A DNA stretch of 43,323 nt, from positions 1 through 43,323 of IMG/VR virus record IMGVR_UViG_3300000117_000045; one strand, 5' to 3'. Of the stretch, positions 29,101 to 35,993 are shown in pieces. A model generated the notes under the pieces. That model did not search any database and was not told the DNA's origin. It worked only from the letters and a program-made list of their open reading frames with translations. A program made the position numbers and the translations under genes. The DNA comes from a virus. Positions within the stretch are counted from its first letter, which is position 1; the number at the start of each line of letters is the position of its first letter.

Positions 29101-30719
29101 GTTAAAGATTTAACAGTATAAACTACTGGGCTATTGTCTTCTTTATAAAGTATATCGATACCGATAACATCGTTAGATATTAGTTCTTCTGGAAAGTAAT
29201 TTTTTAACTTTAAACTTTTTATGGTATTTCTCATACCAAGGTTATAACCTTTTTTAGGTAAATAATCGTAACCACCAGGTATAAAAGCTATTTCAGAAAA
29301 AGGCGCAAAACAAGAATACTCACCATCTTGGTATTTATATCTGTAAGAAAACCTTACAAATTTAAACTCAAAAAGAGGCTCACTGTCAACTAACCTAATG
29401 TAATAGTCAACAACAGCCTCTTCTATATCTCCAGCTATAGATAATATTCTAATAGTAAAACCAGCAGTATTTAAATTATTTGGATTATTAACTAAAGACT
29501 CTGTAACAACACCTCTTACAACAGCCTCTGACTCTGCAAAAGTAGCATTTGAAAGTCCAGTGTCAGCCGTGAACAATATAATATCACCAACCCTGTAATC
29601 TATGGGTGTATCAAAATCTGGAGATATTTCATCTCCAGCATCAACATCTGTAAAGTTAATAGAAGCACTTGTGTATCTTAAGTTTGCATTTCCAGCATTG
29701 TTTATTCTAGGATCTTTTTCATCAGACATTTCTAAGGTTAATGGCTGTGTAGGAGATTTTTTAATTACTGTTATATTTTTTTCCTCTACGTATACAGCTT
29801 TTTTACCAGTTCTATCAGTTACAATTTCCAAGAAACCGTTTCCATCTCTATCAGCAACTAATCTTGTGTGAAAGTCATGTGTGTCACCCTCAAATATATT
29901 TGTAGTAGGAGCGTTTGTTGGTGAAGGATTAAAACCTGCTATACCACCACCTTGCAAGTACTCCTCACCACCAGTACCAGCTATAGATCTTTTTATGTTT
30001 ATTTTTTTAGGTTCATTAACACCATCTGTCCAAAATAAAAAGTCATCTAAAACGTTGATACCAGTTATTATAGAATTTCTGTTAAAATTTAAAATTCTAG
30101 GAGCTACAAAAAACACATCATCATTGCCACTCACAGTTACAGCACTACTTAAGGTTATTGTCCATCTACTATTACCTGAATCATATGCTATATCAGTAAC
30201 AGTAACTTCGTCGTTTATATTAACACTAGCATGTGTAAAAGTCATACCAGCTCTAACGCCTGTTTTGTTAATTGTAGAACTTCCGCCGTCAGGTATTTTA
30301 ATTGTTACTGAGTTGTTCGCTGCTGTACTTGCTTTTGTTGAAACACTGTATATATCTATAAAAACATATTTTGAGCTTCTTTTTAAAGTGTCGTATTCTA
30401 ATATATAATCTCTTTGTATTGGTAAAGCTGCACCTGTAGTTGTATTGATACCAGCAGAAACCATATAATATATTTTATCTGTTTCTGGTAAACCAATTGA
30501 TCCTATGCATGTTGAAGTTGTTGGTACACTATATATACCGTTTTCTATAGTGTTTTTTAGAGTGTTGCCCAGTAATGTCTGAGCAGAACCAACGTTTGAG
30601 TCGTCTGAAGTAGATATTTGTATGTTTGTTGCATCTCTATATTGGCCGTTTGGAATTAACCTTTCGTCAAGGTCTTTATTCATTTTGGCCTGAGAGAAGT
30701 TACGTTTTAACTCCGGCAT
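23109..30719 (-). CDS. Giant tail-tubular-B/stabilisation-like protein, 2536 residues
   Basis: The N-terminus carries MNKDLDERLIPNGQYRDA at residues 13-30, followed by NIQISTSDDSNVGSAQTLLG. This signature opens large stabilisation or tail-tubular-B-like proteins of marine phages. Long beta-rich stretches follow, consistent with beta-propeller and Ig-like folds. Residues about 250-1750 include repeated strand motifs (for example YFTDITRGQVLAMSREGVRS and ISYGEKAKGWVSFKSFKPEQ). The last 700 are Thr/Gly/Ser-rich, like fibre modules. It follows two connector-like genes by three bases, as expected of the lower tail or muzzle of a short tail. It is several times longer than T7 gp12, so extra adhesin-like modules may have been appended at the C-terminus. 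Tail assignment is inferred from N-terminus and order. Confidence 0.75.
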   Translation of the reverse strand: MPELKRNFSQAKMNKDLDERLIPNGQYRDATNIQISTSDDSNVGSAQTLLGNTLKNTIENGIYSVPTTSTCIGSIGLPETDKIYYMVSAGINTTTGAALPIQRDYILEYDTLKRSSKYVFIDIYSVSTKASTAANNSVTIKIPDGGSSTINKTGVRAGMTFTHASVNINDEVTVTDIAYDSGNSRWTITLSSAVTVSGNDDVFFVAPRILNFNRNSIITGINVLDDFLFWTDGVNEPKKINIKRSIAGTGGEEYLQGGGIAGFNPSPTNAPTTNIFEGDTHDFHTRLVADRDGNGFLEIVTDRTGKKAVYVEEKNITVIKKSPTQPLTLEMSDEKDPRINNAGNANLRYTSASINFTDVDAGDEISPDFDTPIDYRVGDIILFTADTGLSNATFAESEAVVRGVVTESLVNNPNNLNTAGFTIRILSIAGDIEEAVVDYYIRLVDSEPLFEFKFVRFSYRYKYQDGEYSCFAPFSEIAFIPGGYDYLPKKGYNLGMRNTIKSLKLKNYFPEELISNDVIGIDILYKEDNSPVVYTVKSLTSKDGHPYWTDFQNNAYDRGEYNVTSDVIHAVVPSNQLLRPFDNVPRSAIAQEISANRIIYGNYVQNYNVDDPELLLELHSQDVDNVGVLHAAPSVKTMRTYQVGVVFSDKYGRETPVLTSKNASITISKNFSTKRNRLFTRLQSDPPSWATHFSFYVKETSSEYYNMAMDRFYIANDGNIWLSFPSSERNKLMEDDYLILKKSHRTNEPVYEKARYKVLAIENEAPDFIKTVVSIIGDCPCGTTSTITTGNTSNFGNGSGSGYPVNGGTEIWVNTSVFDGAFGADLLIQTPDKMFITLISTENSSKEYDVMNIRNDGNKYIIKINGAFGNDMDFTDSDTGTAGIQPPAGLILRLVEHKVENKPEFDGRFFVKIHRDEGLAKYVLSAGDGEDQNYKVLNSWSLRYLNNNGYKGGGSYPITTDHYQALKNEGGGLSGKSHPTEYSHHHTGSPAAAYQWGGTNGKRFDITSSAIHNDPVHALGNDAVTFNGINPKAKEFWEGIKGLKSFFIDCATAYQWSGHEDHIPGDRVNGNTNDGYELSLFMRPDAEQVWYNNNNNFTSSKKSNSTSRSINNSQGAAISRGIWNNNGVTCLMDISWSGMENKDTSPWNPPYKHRLQEHSTGVRAAAWQFMEKLVQSGTKFRFRNDPDKIIYETYDYDYQNTPHGKSEYRSNATKFIGAYGIRNFKDDGITGNKAAKKLYRDKCVRQRWTIGVKPGIGSGPSGYNPMTGTINGAPTPVRALKHDADDFDVIEIIEPFISNETKDNFTENPAVWEVEPRESVDLDIYYQASGLQPITLNHETNEQYIPIGSTFVTKNSSGTPTTHTVSSWSGQTVNFTPTLPSNTTISDMQTITFIKRRNYWVGSKVNGQVTSGTAIVLHGGPTSVGSQRLFKQYHMLDWANCFSYGNGVETDRIRDSFNEPRFANGVKASTVLAEPVREERRKHGLIFSGIYNSNAGVNNTNQFIAAENITKDLNPVYGSIQKLHTRNTDLITLCEDKVLKVLTNKDALFNADGKANVTSNKMVLGQATAYSGNWGIATNPESFVSTPQQLYFTDITRGQVLAMSREGVRSISDLGMKDYFTDLLRDYADIAIGSYDAKKKEYNITIGKRYNKRQLQPEFTTISYGEKAKGWVSFKSFKPEQGLSLNNEYYTFKNGQLYLHHSNETRNNFYGVHTESDVTVVFNDKPESVKSFGALNYEGSQARITQFTTSNATAYDNVGGSSTVAFNDGEYYNLDAKTGWYVESIITNKQTGNIVEFKEKEGKWFGLIAGDQTNLDNLDETEFSVQGLGQASFSHSNPGGGSHPNVGQVPITWADNVSSTYQGDDGSGGAWDGSLQTAWTCTSKAINYTVGTTVAQQVVNLTISNIVGGSYTGYDLDALDFKIGGATETSSGVFQGGNVDANITQVAFTNNGVAGDPANTVNVAITMPSFTVPTTAAIYYIDIDDDLGAKRNQANRSLCARVHYPFFTNHVITIATMTPHAATVTRTQEDSGSSSGTTKQRYQSSDLVDGMMSQVVQLTFTANSGYYYEGLARSQQNVNQTGYDYTPYYNSLEGSHAYDANGRLTSFSYILEYTPPGNVPLNPDPSNLCRLFHQFNIHFKLVQAPVIPSNQLSSISFSPTAPTTPNTTPVTVSGTVGAQYTLQVSLQQGLSNNSIATSDGYYNFTNNVFQTNSVNSGTQTITAEGINRHNITIPINNGAKRRFDIIAAGAGSPTTSLATGVPSAHGEASIIQEGVSTLTFTTKTYSGGYTGMVSIVVTRPTGVTTEPTTITTTGGTAGTTSTEITLDEQVDGIQAGMIITGIGVPHNTTVVAIKDKRFVTSSGSVTVTDGRTLNFSLNDGNIKTFEITVTPSGDGVLSIDGTGGSRQPNASDFSTGSTVKIDAAGAGTNLPNASALRVASTVGVGVGMTFVLGSTTHTVNSITSSTALGISPNLQAGLAAGLSIIFEKPTALGVELRHVEAYKDQTSVKIRGLFEITSIPQDDTVEIYLDNFIHIE

Positions 30720-30722
30720 ATT

Positions 30723-31631
30723 TTAGTGTTTTATAATTTTACTACCTCCTCTTAGTATTCTAGTATATTCTTCTAGTTTAAAGTTTTGTAATCTTAATTT
30801 AGTTTTTCTTGTTTCAGCAAATTTTTGTTTTTTAACTTCAGCAAGTAAACCACCAGGTGTATCTTTTCTTGATAACAAAATACCAAAAAGCATATGCTTA
30901 TACATAGCTTCTTCAGCAAATTTAGGCACTGGTGTACCTCCAAAATCTAAACCAACGTGATCGCTGTCCGTAACAAGTCCATCGCTTATATACTTTAATA
31001 TTACATTCTTTCCTGAAATATTAGAGCTAAAATGAAACTTTCCTGCCTGTTGATCAATATAAAAACTACCGTTAACTTGAGAGTGTGCAGGTTCAATACC
31101 ATATCTGCTACCTTCTAAGTAATTGTACGCGTCTTGATCCTGTCTATTTGAAACAATATTACTTTGTTGTTGAGCCATATACAAGTCTCTAGTTTCAGAC
31201 TCTTCTGTAAAAGCTAAATCATCATTAGCACCAGATATTGTAAACCCACCATCTGCGTTTACAGTTTCTGTTATATTTCTAGGATTAGAAGTTTTATCTG
31301 TATGATATATTATTCTTTCAACACCAGACTCATCTGCCCACGTAAGTTTACAGTAGTTAACGTAATCAACTGGCATAACTAACATTAGCGAAGCTGGTAT
31401 TTCAACTTCCCAGTTTTTAATAACCTTTAATGTATCGTAACTTAACTCTTGCAATGCTCTACTAGCGTGAAAAGCAACATCACCTGGATAAACATTTTCA
31501 CATATTTTACCTTTACCAACGTATGTTGCTACAAAAGACTTTACAATATCTTTTAGAGATAAATATCTATAATTACCATGATTACCAGACCCCGCGTAAT
31601 AACCTTGTTCTTCACTTATATTTAATCCCAT
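30723..31631 (-). CDS. Head-tail connector/tail-tubular-A-like protein, 302 residues
   Basis: Contains YLSLKDIVKSFVATYVGKGK (23-42), DVAFHASRALQELSYDT (51-67), and a PVDYVNYCKLTWADESGVER segment. I recognise this set from a conserved structural protein of marine phages encoded between the capsid and the large tail protein. The helical N-terminus and beta C-terminus suit an adaptor ring below the portal. Three-base spacing on both sides indicates one operon with the 235-residue and 2536-residue genes. The role is inferred from position and pattern. Confidence 0.65.
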   Translation of the reverse strand: MGLNISEEQGYYAGSGNHGNYRYLSLKDIVKSFVATYVGKGKICENVYPGDVAFHASRALQELSYDTLKVIKNWEVEIPASLMLVMPVDYVNYCKLTWADESGVERIIYHTDKTSNPRNITETVNADGGFTISGANDDLAFTEESETRDLYMAQQQSNIVSNRQDQDAYNYLEGSRYGIEPAHSQVNGSFYIDQQAGKFHFSSNISGKNVILKYISDGLVTDSDHVGLDFGGTPVPKFAEEAMYKHMLFGILLSRKDTPGGLLAEVKKQKFAETRKTKLRLQNFKLEEYTRILRGGSKIIKH

Positions 31632-31634
31632 ATT

Positions 31635-32342
31635 TTATTGTTTTTGAGTTTGTGTTTCAGCTGCATTTTTAGATGCTGCTATTTCAACTAATCCAGGTTT
31701 GTTCATTACTATACCAGCTAATTCTAGTATTTTGTTTACTAAAGTGTTTTCTTCAGATGCGTGTAACGTAAAGTTTGTCGCAGCACTAGCATTATATAAA
31801 GCTTTTTCATTTACAACTACATAAGCCCACTCAACAGTTGCTGGTGCATTTATTACTTCACAACTAACACCTCCAGTTTCTTGTGTAGCACTACCATCCA
31901 TTCTATAAACTTCAATATCTTTTCCATCTAATCTTGTATCAATATATACAGCGTCAAAATTATTTATATTCATTGAGCTATGTCTTGATGATTTTTTATA
32001 TCTCATCAATTCGTTTCTATCCATTTTAACACAAACTAAATCATCTAAAAATATTTTACCTATTTGATAATGCGATGGATATGTGTGACCACCTACAACA
32101 GATCCTATAGTGGTAAATGGTGATAATTTTCTTTCTAGCAATTTAGATATACTTACCTCAGTATAAGTATCTTCTGGCTCCATTCTTTCTCTTTGATTTT
32201 TATCATAAAAATAAGACTCAAATATTTCTATCTGAGCCTGATTAGCCAATAAATTAAATTCTTGAGGTGTTATATAACCTCTTTGTTCCTTGTTAGCCAT
32301 AGCTAATACTCTTTGGTACACAGTGTCTACGCTTATTGCCAT
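31635..32342 (-). CDS. Head-completion/connector-like structural protein, 235 residues
   Basis: Contains VYQRVLAMANKEQRGYITPQ (8-27) and EFNLLANQAQIEIFESYFYD, a pair of helices found in conserved connector-type proteins of marine phages. The middle is beta-rich, and the C-terminus (NAAETQTQKQ) looks disordered. It lies between the 252-residue gene, after a 57-base gap holding a GC-rich hairpin, and the 302-residue gene. Together they are probably the rings joining portal and tail. Confidence 0.6.
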   Translation of the reverse strand: MAISVDTVYQRVLAMANKEQRGYITPQEFNLLANQAQIEIFESYFYDKNQRERMEPEDTYTEVSISKLLERKLSPFTTIGSVVGGHTYPSHYQIGKIFLDDLVCVKMDRNELMRYKKSSRHSSMNINNFDAVYIDTRLDGKDIEVYRMDGSATQETGGVSCEVINAPATVEWAYVVVNEKALYNASAATNFTLHASEENTLVNKILELAGIVMNKPGLVEIAASKNAAETQTQKQ

Positions 32343-32365
32343 ATTTTTTTTATTAGTAGTTAGTA

Positions 32366-32383
32366 ATCGCCCCGCAGGGCGAT
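32366..32383 (-). other. GC-rich hairpin between structural genes
   Basis: ATCGCCC (32366-32372) pairs perfectly with GGGCGAT (32377-32383) across a four-base loop. It stands out in A/T-rich surroundings and lies between the stop of the 252-residue gene and the start of the 235-residue gene. On the minus strand the stem is followed by TACTAACTAC rather than a T-run, so it does not look like a standard intrinsic terminator. An RNA-stability or processing element is possible. Confidence 0.5.
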
Positions 32384-32399
32384 CACCACTACAGTTAGA

Positions 32400-33158
32400 T
32401 TATTTTAATCTTTTTTCAATTTGAGAGAAAATCTCAACTCCTTCATCAGTTTTAAACCAAGCGGCTAAAGCTGAGTAAGGGTTTTCATCAAACGGTACGT
32501 TCATTAGTTTCCTATCATTAGAACCCCAAGTAAACGTTCGTTGATCTTGTGATAAGTTTATTACTTTAGCTTCAACAGCTTTAATACCAACATTTCTAAG
32601 TTGAACATTATCATCTTGAGCTAAACTCATAAACATCTCTGGTCTAGTTTTTGCAAGTATTAACAAGTCTCTTTTAAGTTCTTTTGTACTCATTTTGTTA
32701 ACAGCAGAACCTTTTTCAACTCGCATAATAGCTTCCATTTGCTCAACGTCTAAGTTTTGAGCTACGTTTAAAGCTTCTATTTCTAGCATTATATCTTCAA
32801 CTTGATCTTGAGCTTCTTTTACAGTGTCAACTTCAAAGTATTTTTTATCTCTTTGAGGGTGATATAGTGATAAAAACTTTTGTAATGTTACGTTTGATTT
32901 TGGAACGTATAACGCTCCATCTCTAAACCAAACATGACCATATCTAATATCACCTTTCATTTCGTCAATAAATACTGTTTTTTGATTTCTTGAATAACAT
33001 ATTTCTCTTTCATAACCTTTATCTTCATCAAAATAATACAATTGTGTAGATCTTAAATGGTAACCAAGAGGTGACATATTTCTTAAAACGTAAGTTCTAT
33101 TTTTTATTTCCCAAGTATCTTTTTTTACTTGAGGTTTTTCTTTTTTTGTTTTTTCCAT
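32400..33158 (-). CDS. Conserved phage structural-region protein, 252 residues
   Basis: A basic, Lys-rich N-terminus is followed by KDTWEIKNRTYVLRNMSPLG, a GHVWFRDGALYVPK strand pair and LQKFLSLYHP. A helical middle follows (EDIMLEIEALNVAQNLDVEQ, STKELKRDLLILAKTRPEMF), then a C-terminus with VPFDENPYSALAAWFKTDEG. I recognise the pattern as a conserved protein next to the capsid gene in marine phages, but its function is not known to me. It follows the capsid gene after a strong terminator, so it is probably made at a lower level than capsid. A head-interior or head-completion role is a guess. Confidence 0.55.
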   Translation of the reverse strand: MEKTKKEKPQVKKDTWEIKNRTYVLRNMSPLGYHLRSTQLYYFDEDKGYEREICYSRNQKTVFIDEMKGDIRYGHVWFRDGALYVPKSNVTLQKFLSLYHPQRDKKYFEVDTVKEAQDQVEDIMLEIEALNVAQNLDVEQMEAIMRVEKGSAVNKMSTKELKRDLLILAKTRPEMFMSLAQDDNVQLRNVGIKAVEAKVINLSQDQRTFTWGSNDRKLMNVPFDENPYSALAAWFKTDEGVEIFSQIEKRLK

Positions 33159-33180
33159 AATATAATATATAATAAGATTA

Positions 33181-33213
33181 GTAAATAAAAGCCGAGACCG
33201 AAGTCCCGGCTTT
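33181..33213 (-). terminator. Intrinsic terminator after the major capsid gene
   Basis: On the minus strand an 11-base stem (33203-33213 with 33188-33198, one G-T pair) closes a C(TTCG)G tetraloop and is followed by TTTTATTTAC. This is a textbook stem, UUCG loop and T-tract, 13 bases after the capsid stop. It should end or attenuate transcription from the head genes into the tail genes. Confidence 0.8.
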
Positions 33214-33225
33214 AATTAATTAGTA

Positions 33226-34746
33226 CTAGTAAGTACCTGTTGCTTCAATTAGCATAAAGTTGTTAGCACCTTGAGTAACTAAACATCTTTCAGATAAGAA
33301 ATGCATTTCCATCGCATCTAAATCAGAAGTAGCAGCTCCAACTGAACCAGTAGTCCAAGTTTTGAAACGTCTGTCTTCCATATTAGAAGCTCTGTATCTT
33401 ACGTGTAAGAAAGGTCTTTTTAGGTTTTTACCTAATGACTGATCGTACACAGTAGTAGTACCAGCAGGAATAAATACCCCTCTGATGTGATTATCAACAT
33501 CTTTGATACCACCTCTTGTAGATACATCGTTTAAGTATTTCCAGTCAGTTTTGTAGAAGTCATAAGAACCTCTTCTGAAACCAGAGAAACCTAAATTTAA
33601 TGCCATATCTTCAGAGTTATCAAATACACCAAAAGATAAACCACCAGTTGAGTGAGGGTTTAATCCACCAAGCATATCATCAATAGTTAACATAAGGTCT
33701 CTATCAGCGAATACCATGTACTCTTCAATAGCTCCTTGCTTGTCAAACTCTTTTAATATTGCATCAAAATCACCTAAAGCTTGAACTGAAGTTGCAGTTG
33801 CAATTAAACCATCATAAGCATTACCTCTGTTTTTGATAGCAGCAAATAAACCTTCAGAACCAGTCAAAGTGTTAGATAGATGAGAAGTTACAGTGTTAGT
33901 AGCACTTTCATGCTCTACCATAACCATTTCTAAATAATCAGTAAAACGAGCTCTAGTATCACCAGCAGCTTTTAAGTACCATAAGTAACCATTTTGCCCG
34001 TCTTCGCCAGTAACTTCAACCCAACCAATTTGAGATGCATCAGATCCTGAAACCTCATACATATCTTTAATTATAACAGGTTTGTTACTAAAAGACTTGA
34101 ACTGTGGCTTGTTAGCAGTAGTTCTACCAGTAGTACCTTTTCCATACTCAGAACCATAAACCATTAATCCACAAGTAACGTTGTCATTTGCAGCAGTAAC
34201 AGTTGCAAATCCTTGACCATTATCAGTTAAAGGTTGTACAGTACATGAAGCATGTAGCACACCAGGTGAGCCAATACTAGTAGTACCTACAGCTGTTACA
34301 TAACCTTTTATAGTTGCATCAGCGTCAGATAAAATAACTAAGTCACCAATTCTTACAGCTACATCAGCAGCACCAGAAGCTCCAGCAGCTCCAGTAGTAC
34401 CATTAACAAAATTTCCGTCAATATCTTTGATGAATATAAAGTTAAAAGTACCTACAGGTGATGATCTTTGTAAGTTACCTTGGTATGATATGTGTAGTCT
34501 TCCTTGTTCTGACCAGACTACTTGATCAGCGGACATTGCTTCTTCAGCTCCGACCATTTCTAAAAATCCACCGATAGTTCTGTTTCCAAAAACCTCAGCT
34601 TCTTCTTCCATTAAATCTGGTAAGTATTGTTGCGCCCAACCTGCAGTTGCTTGTGCAGTGAAATCAATATAGTTAGTAGTTAACGCTTGTTGATTCATTG
34701 CTGGCACGCTATTTAACGACCCACCAGGTGTCATTGTAATTGCCAT
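33226..34746 (-). CDS. Major capsid protein
   Basis: A 506-residue protein preceded by portal and scaffold-like genes and followed by a terminator, the expected place for the coat protein. It opens MAITMTPGGSLNSVPAMNQQ, then MEEEAEVFGNRTIGGFLEMV, and contains EEYMVFADRDLMLTIDDMLG and FSGFRRGSYDFYKTDWKYLN, a spine-helix and beta-strand alternation compatible with the HK97 fold. The Gly/Ala/Thr-rich insert around residues 120-200 may be a surface domain. Length fits large-headed podoviruses such as crAss-like phages (about 490-510 residues). I cannot confirm the fold by eye. The start follows an AAAAATAAATAAAAA leader without a Shine-Dalgarno. Confidence 0.8.
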   Translation of the reverse strand: MAITMTPGGSLNSVPAMNQQALTTNYIDFTAQATAGWAQQYLPDLMEEEAEVFGNRTIGGFLEMVGAEEAMSADQVVWSEQGRLHISYQGNLQRSSPVGTFNFIFIKDIDGNFVNGTTGAAGASGAADVAVRIGDLVILSDADATIKGYVTAVGTTSIGSPGVLHASCTVQPLTDNGQGFATVTAANDNVTCGLMVYGSEYGKGTTGRTTANKPQFKSFSNKPVIIKDMYEVSGSDASQIGWVEVTGEDGQNGYLWYLKAAGDTRARFTDYLEMVMVEHESATNTVTSHLSNTLTGSEGLFAAIKNRGNAYDGLIATATSVQALGDFDAILKEFDKQGAIEEYMVFADRDLMLTIDDMLGGLNPHSTGGLSFGVFDNSEDMALNLGFSGFRRGSYDFYKTDWKYLNDVSTRGGIKDVDNHIRGVFIPAGTTTVYDQSLGKNLKRPFLHVRYRASNMEDRRFKTWTTGSVGAATSDLDAMEMHFLSERCLVTQGANNFMLIEATGTY

Positions 34747-34773
34747 TTTTTATTTATTTTTAAAATTAATTAT

Positions 34774-35976
34774 TTATTTATTTTTACGTATTTTAACTTT
34801 AAAGTCGCTAGCGTTATTACCCAATACTTTAAACTTAAGACCTCCTAATTGAGCTTGGTCGTGTGAGCTTCTAGGATTAACATTTATGTTTTTATCTCTA
34901 GCTACCCTGTCTTTTATAGCGTCAGCTTTACCTTGCTCGTAAAAATGTCTTGCGACAGCATCGGGATTCATTGCGGTAAATAAAGATTTATGATAACCTT
35001 CGGCATCTGACATTTGATTACTTTTGTTCAAAAACTTTTTGACAAAGTTATTAATATCACTTTGGCTTTCTTTTACTTCATTTATATTCTTAACATTAAA
35101 TCTGTATTTTTTATCACCAACACTATAGTCAAAGCCTTTAAAGCTTTCACTAAATAAATTATTAGTTTTATTTAAAAATACATCTTTTTGTTCTTTAGCA
35201 ACTTTTTGATTTGCTTTTGACTCCTTGTCATATCTATTAAAAAAATCAACGGCTTTTTGTTGTTCTTTGGTCAACTTTGACCCAGCCTTAATTTCTTCAT
35301 AGTATTTGGACTTTAACCCGTCCAGGTGGTTTTTAGCGTCGGCAACTTGCTCTTTAAGCGCTAATTTTTTTCTTTTAATATCTTTTTCTTCATCAAGCTC
35401 TTCGTCATACGAAAATTTATCTTCCATGATAAAGTCTACCTCTTCAGAAGTTAAGTGTGGTTTTGTTTGTTTATAGTATTCCTTTAAAGCAGTTAAATTA
35501 TCCATGTCAGAATAATCTTTGTTAAGGTTTACATAATCATTTATATCACCACCCGTGTCTTCCATAAAACTCATAAGTTTTTGAATGTTTTCAGGAAGTT
35601 GTTCTCCAGTTTTTTCAGATTCAGCAACAGCTTCTTCAACTTTTTCAGTTAATTCTTCTGTTTCTTTTTTAACTTCTTCTTCAATAATTTCTTCTAATAC
35701 TGGAGTTTCTTGTGCTTCTGTTTCCGGTTGTACTTCTTTTTGTTCTTCTGTGGCATTGGCATTTTCATCGACTCTAGCCACTCCCTCGTCGACAGGGTTA
35801 TCTTTTTTAGTTTCATCTTCTTTGGTTTCTGGTTTTTTACTTAAATCTACTTTTGTTACAGGTTCGTTTTGTTTTAAAACTTTCCTACGTTTTTTTACTT
35901 TTTGTTTTCCAACCTCATTATTTGCAACGGGTTGTTCTACAGTTTTTGCAACTGCATCATTTTTGTTTTCTTCCAT
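34774..35976 (-). CDS. Scaffold-like head assembly protein, 400 residues
   Basis: The first 150 residues are extremely rich in Glu, Lys, Thr and Pro and look disordered. The middle (about 180-300) is helical and coiled-coil-like (KRKKLALKEQVADAKNHLDG). The C-terminus is basic and ends KFKVLGNNASDFKVKIRKNK. Such an acidic/helical protein with a basic C-terminal capsid-binding tail, between portal and major capsid genes, is the usual form of a scaffolding protein. No protease motif is visible, so it is not obviously a protease-scaffold fusion. The assignment rests on order and composition. Confidence 0.65.
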   Translation of the reverse strand: MEENKNDAVAKTVEQPVANNEVGKQKVKKRRKVLKQNEPVTKVDLSKKPETKEDETKKDNPVDEGVARVDENANATEEQKEVQPETEAQETPVLEEIIEEEVKKETEELTEKVEEAVAESEKTGEQLPENIQKLMSFMEDTGGDINDYVNLNKDYSDMDNLTALKEYYKQTKPHLTSEEVDFIMEDKFSYDEELDEEKDIKRKKLALKEQVADAKNHLDGLKSKYYEEIKAGSKLTKEQQKAVDFFNRYDKESKANQKVAKEQKDVFLNKTNNLFSESFKGFDYSVGDKKYRFNVKNINEVKESQSDINNFVKKFLNKSNQMSDAEGYHKSLFTAMNPDAVARHFYEQGKADAIKDRVARDKNINVNPRSSHDQAQLGGLKFKVLGNNASDFKVKIRKNK

Positions 35977-35993
35977 AATAAAATATTATATAA

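Noticed and set aside
34774-35976. Prohead protease fused to the scaffold-like protein
   Set aside because: No Ser-His or other protease motif is evident. The sequence is acidic, disordered and helical only.
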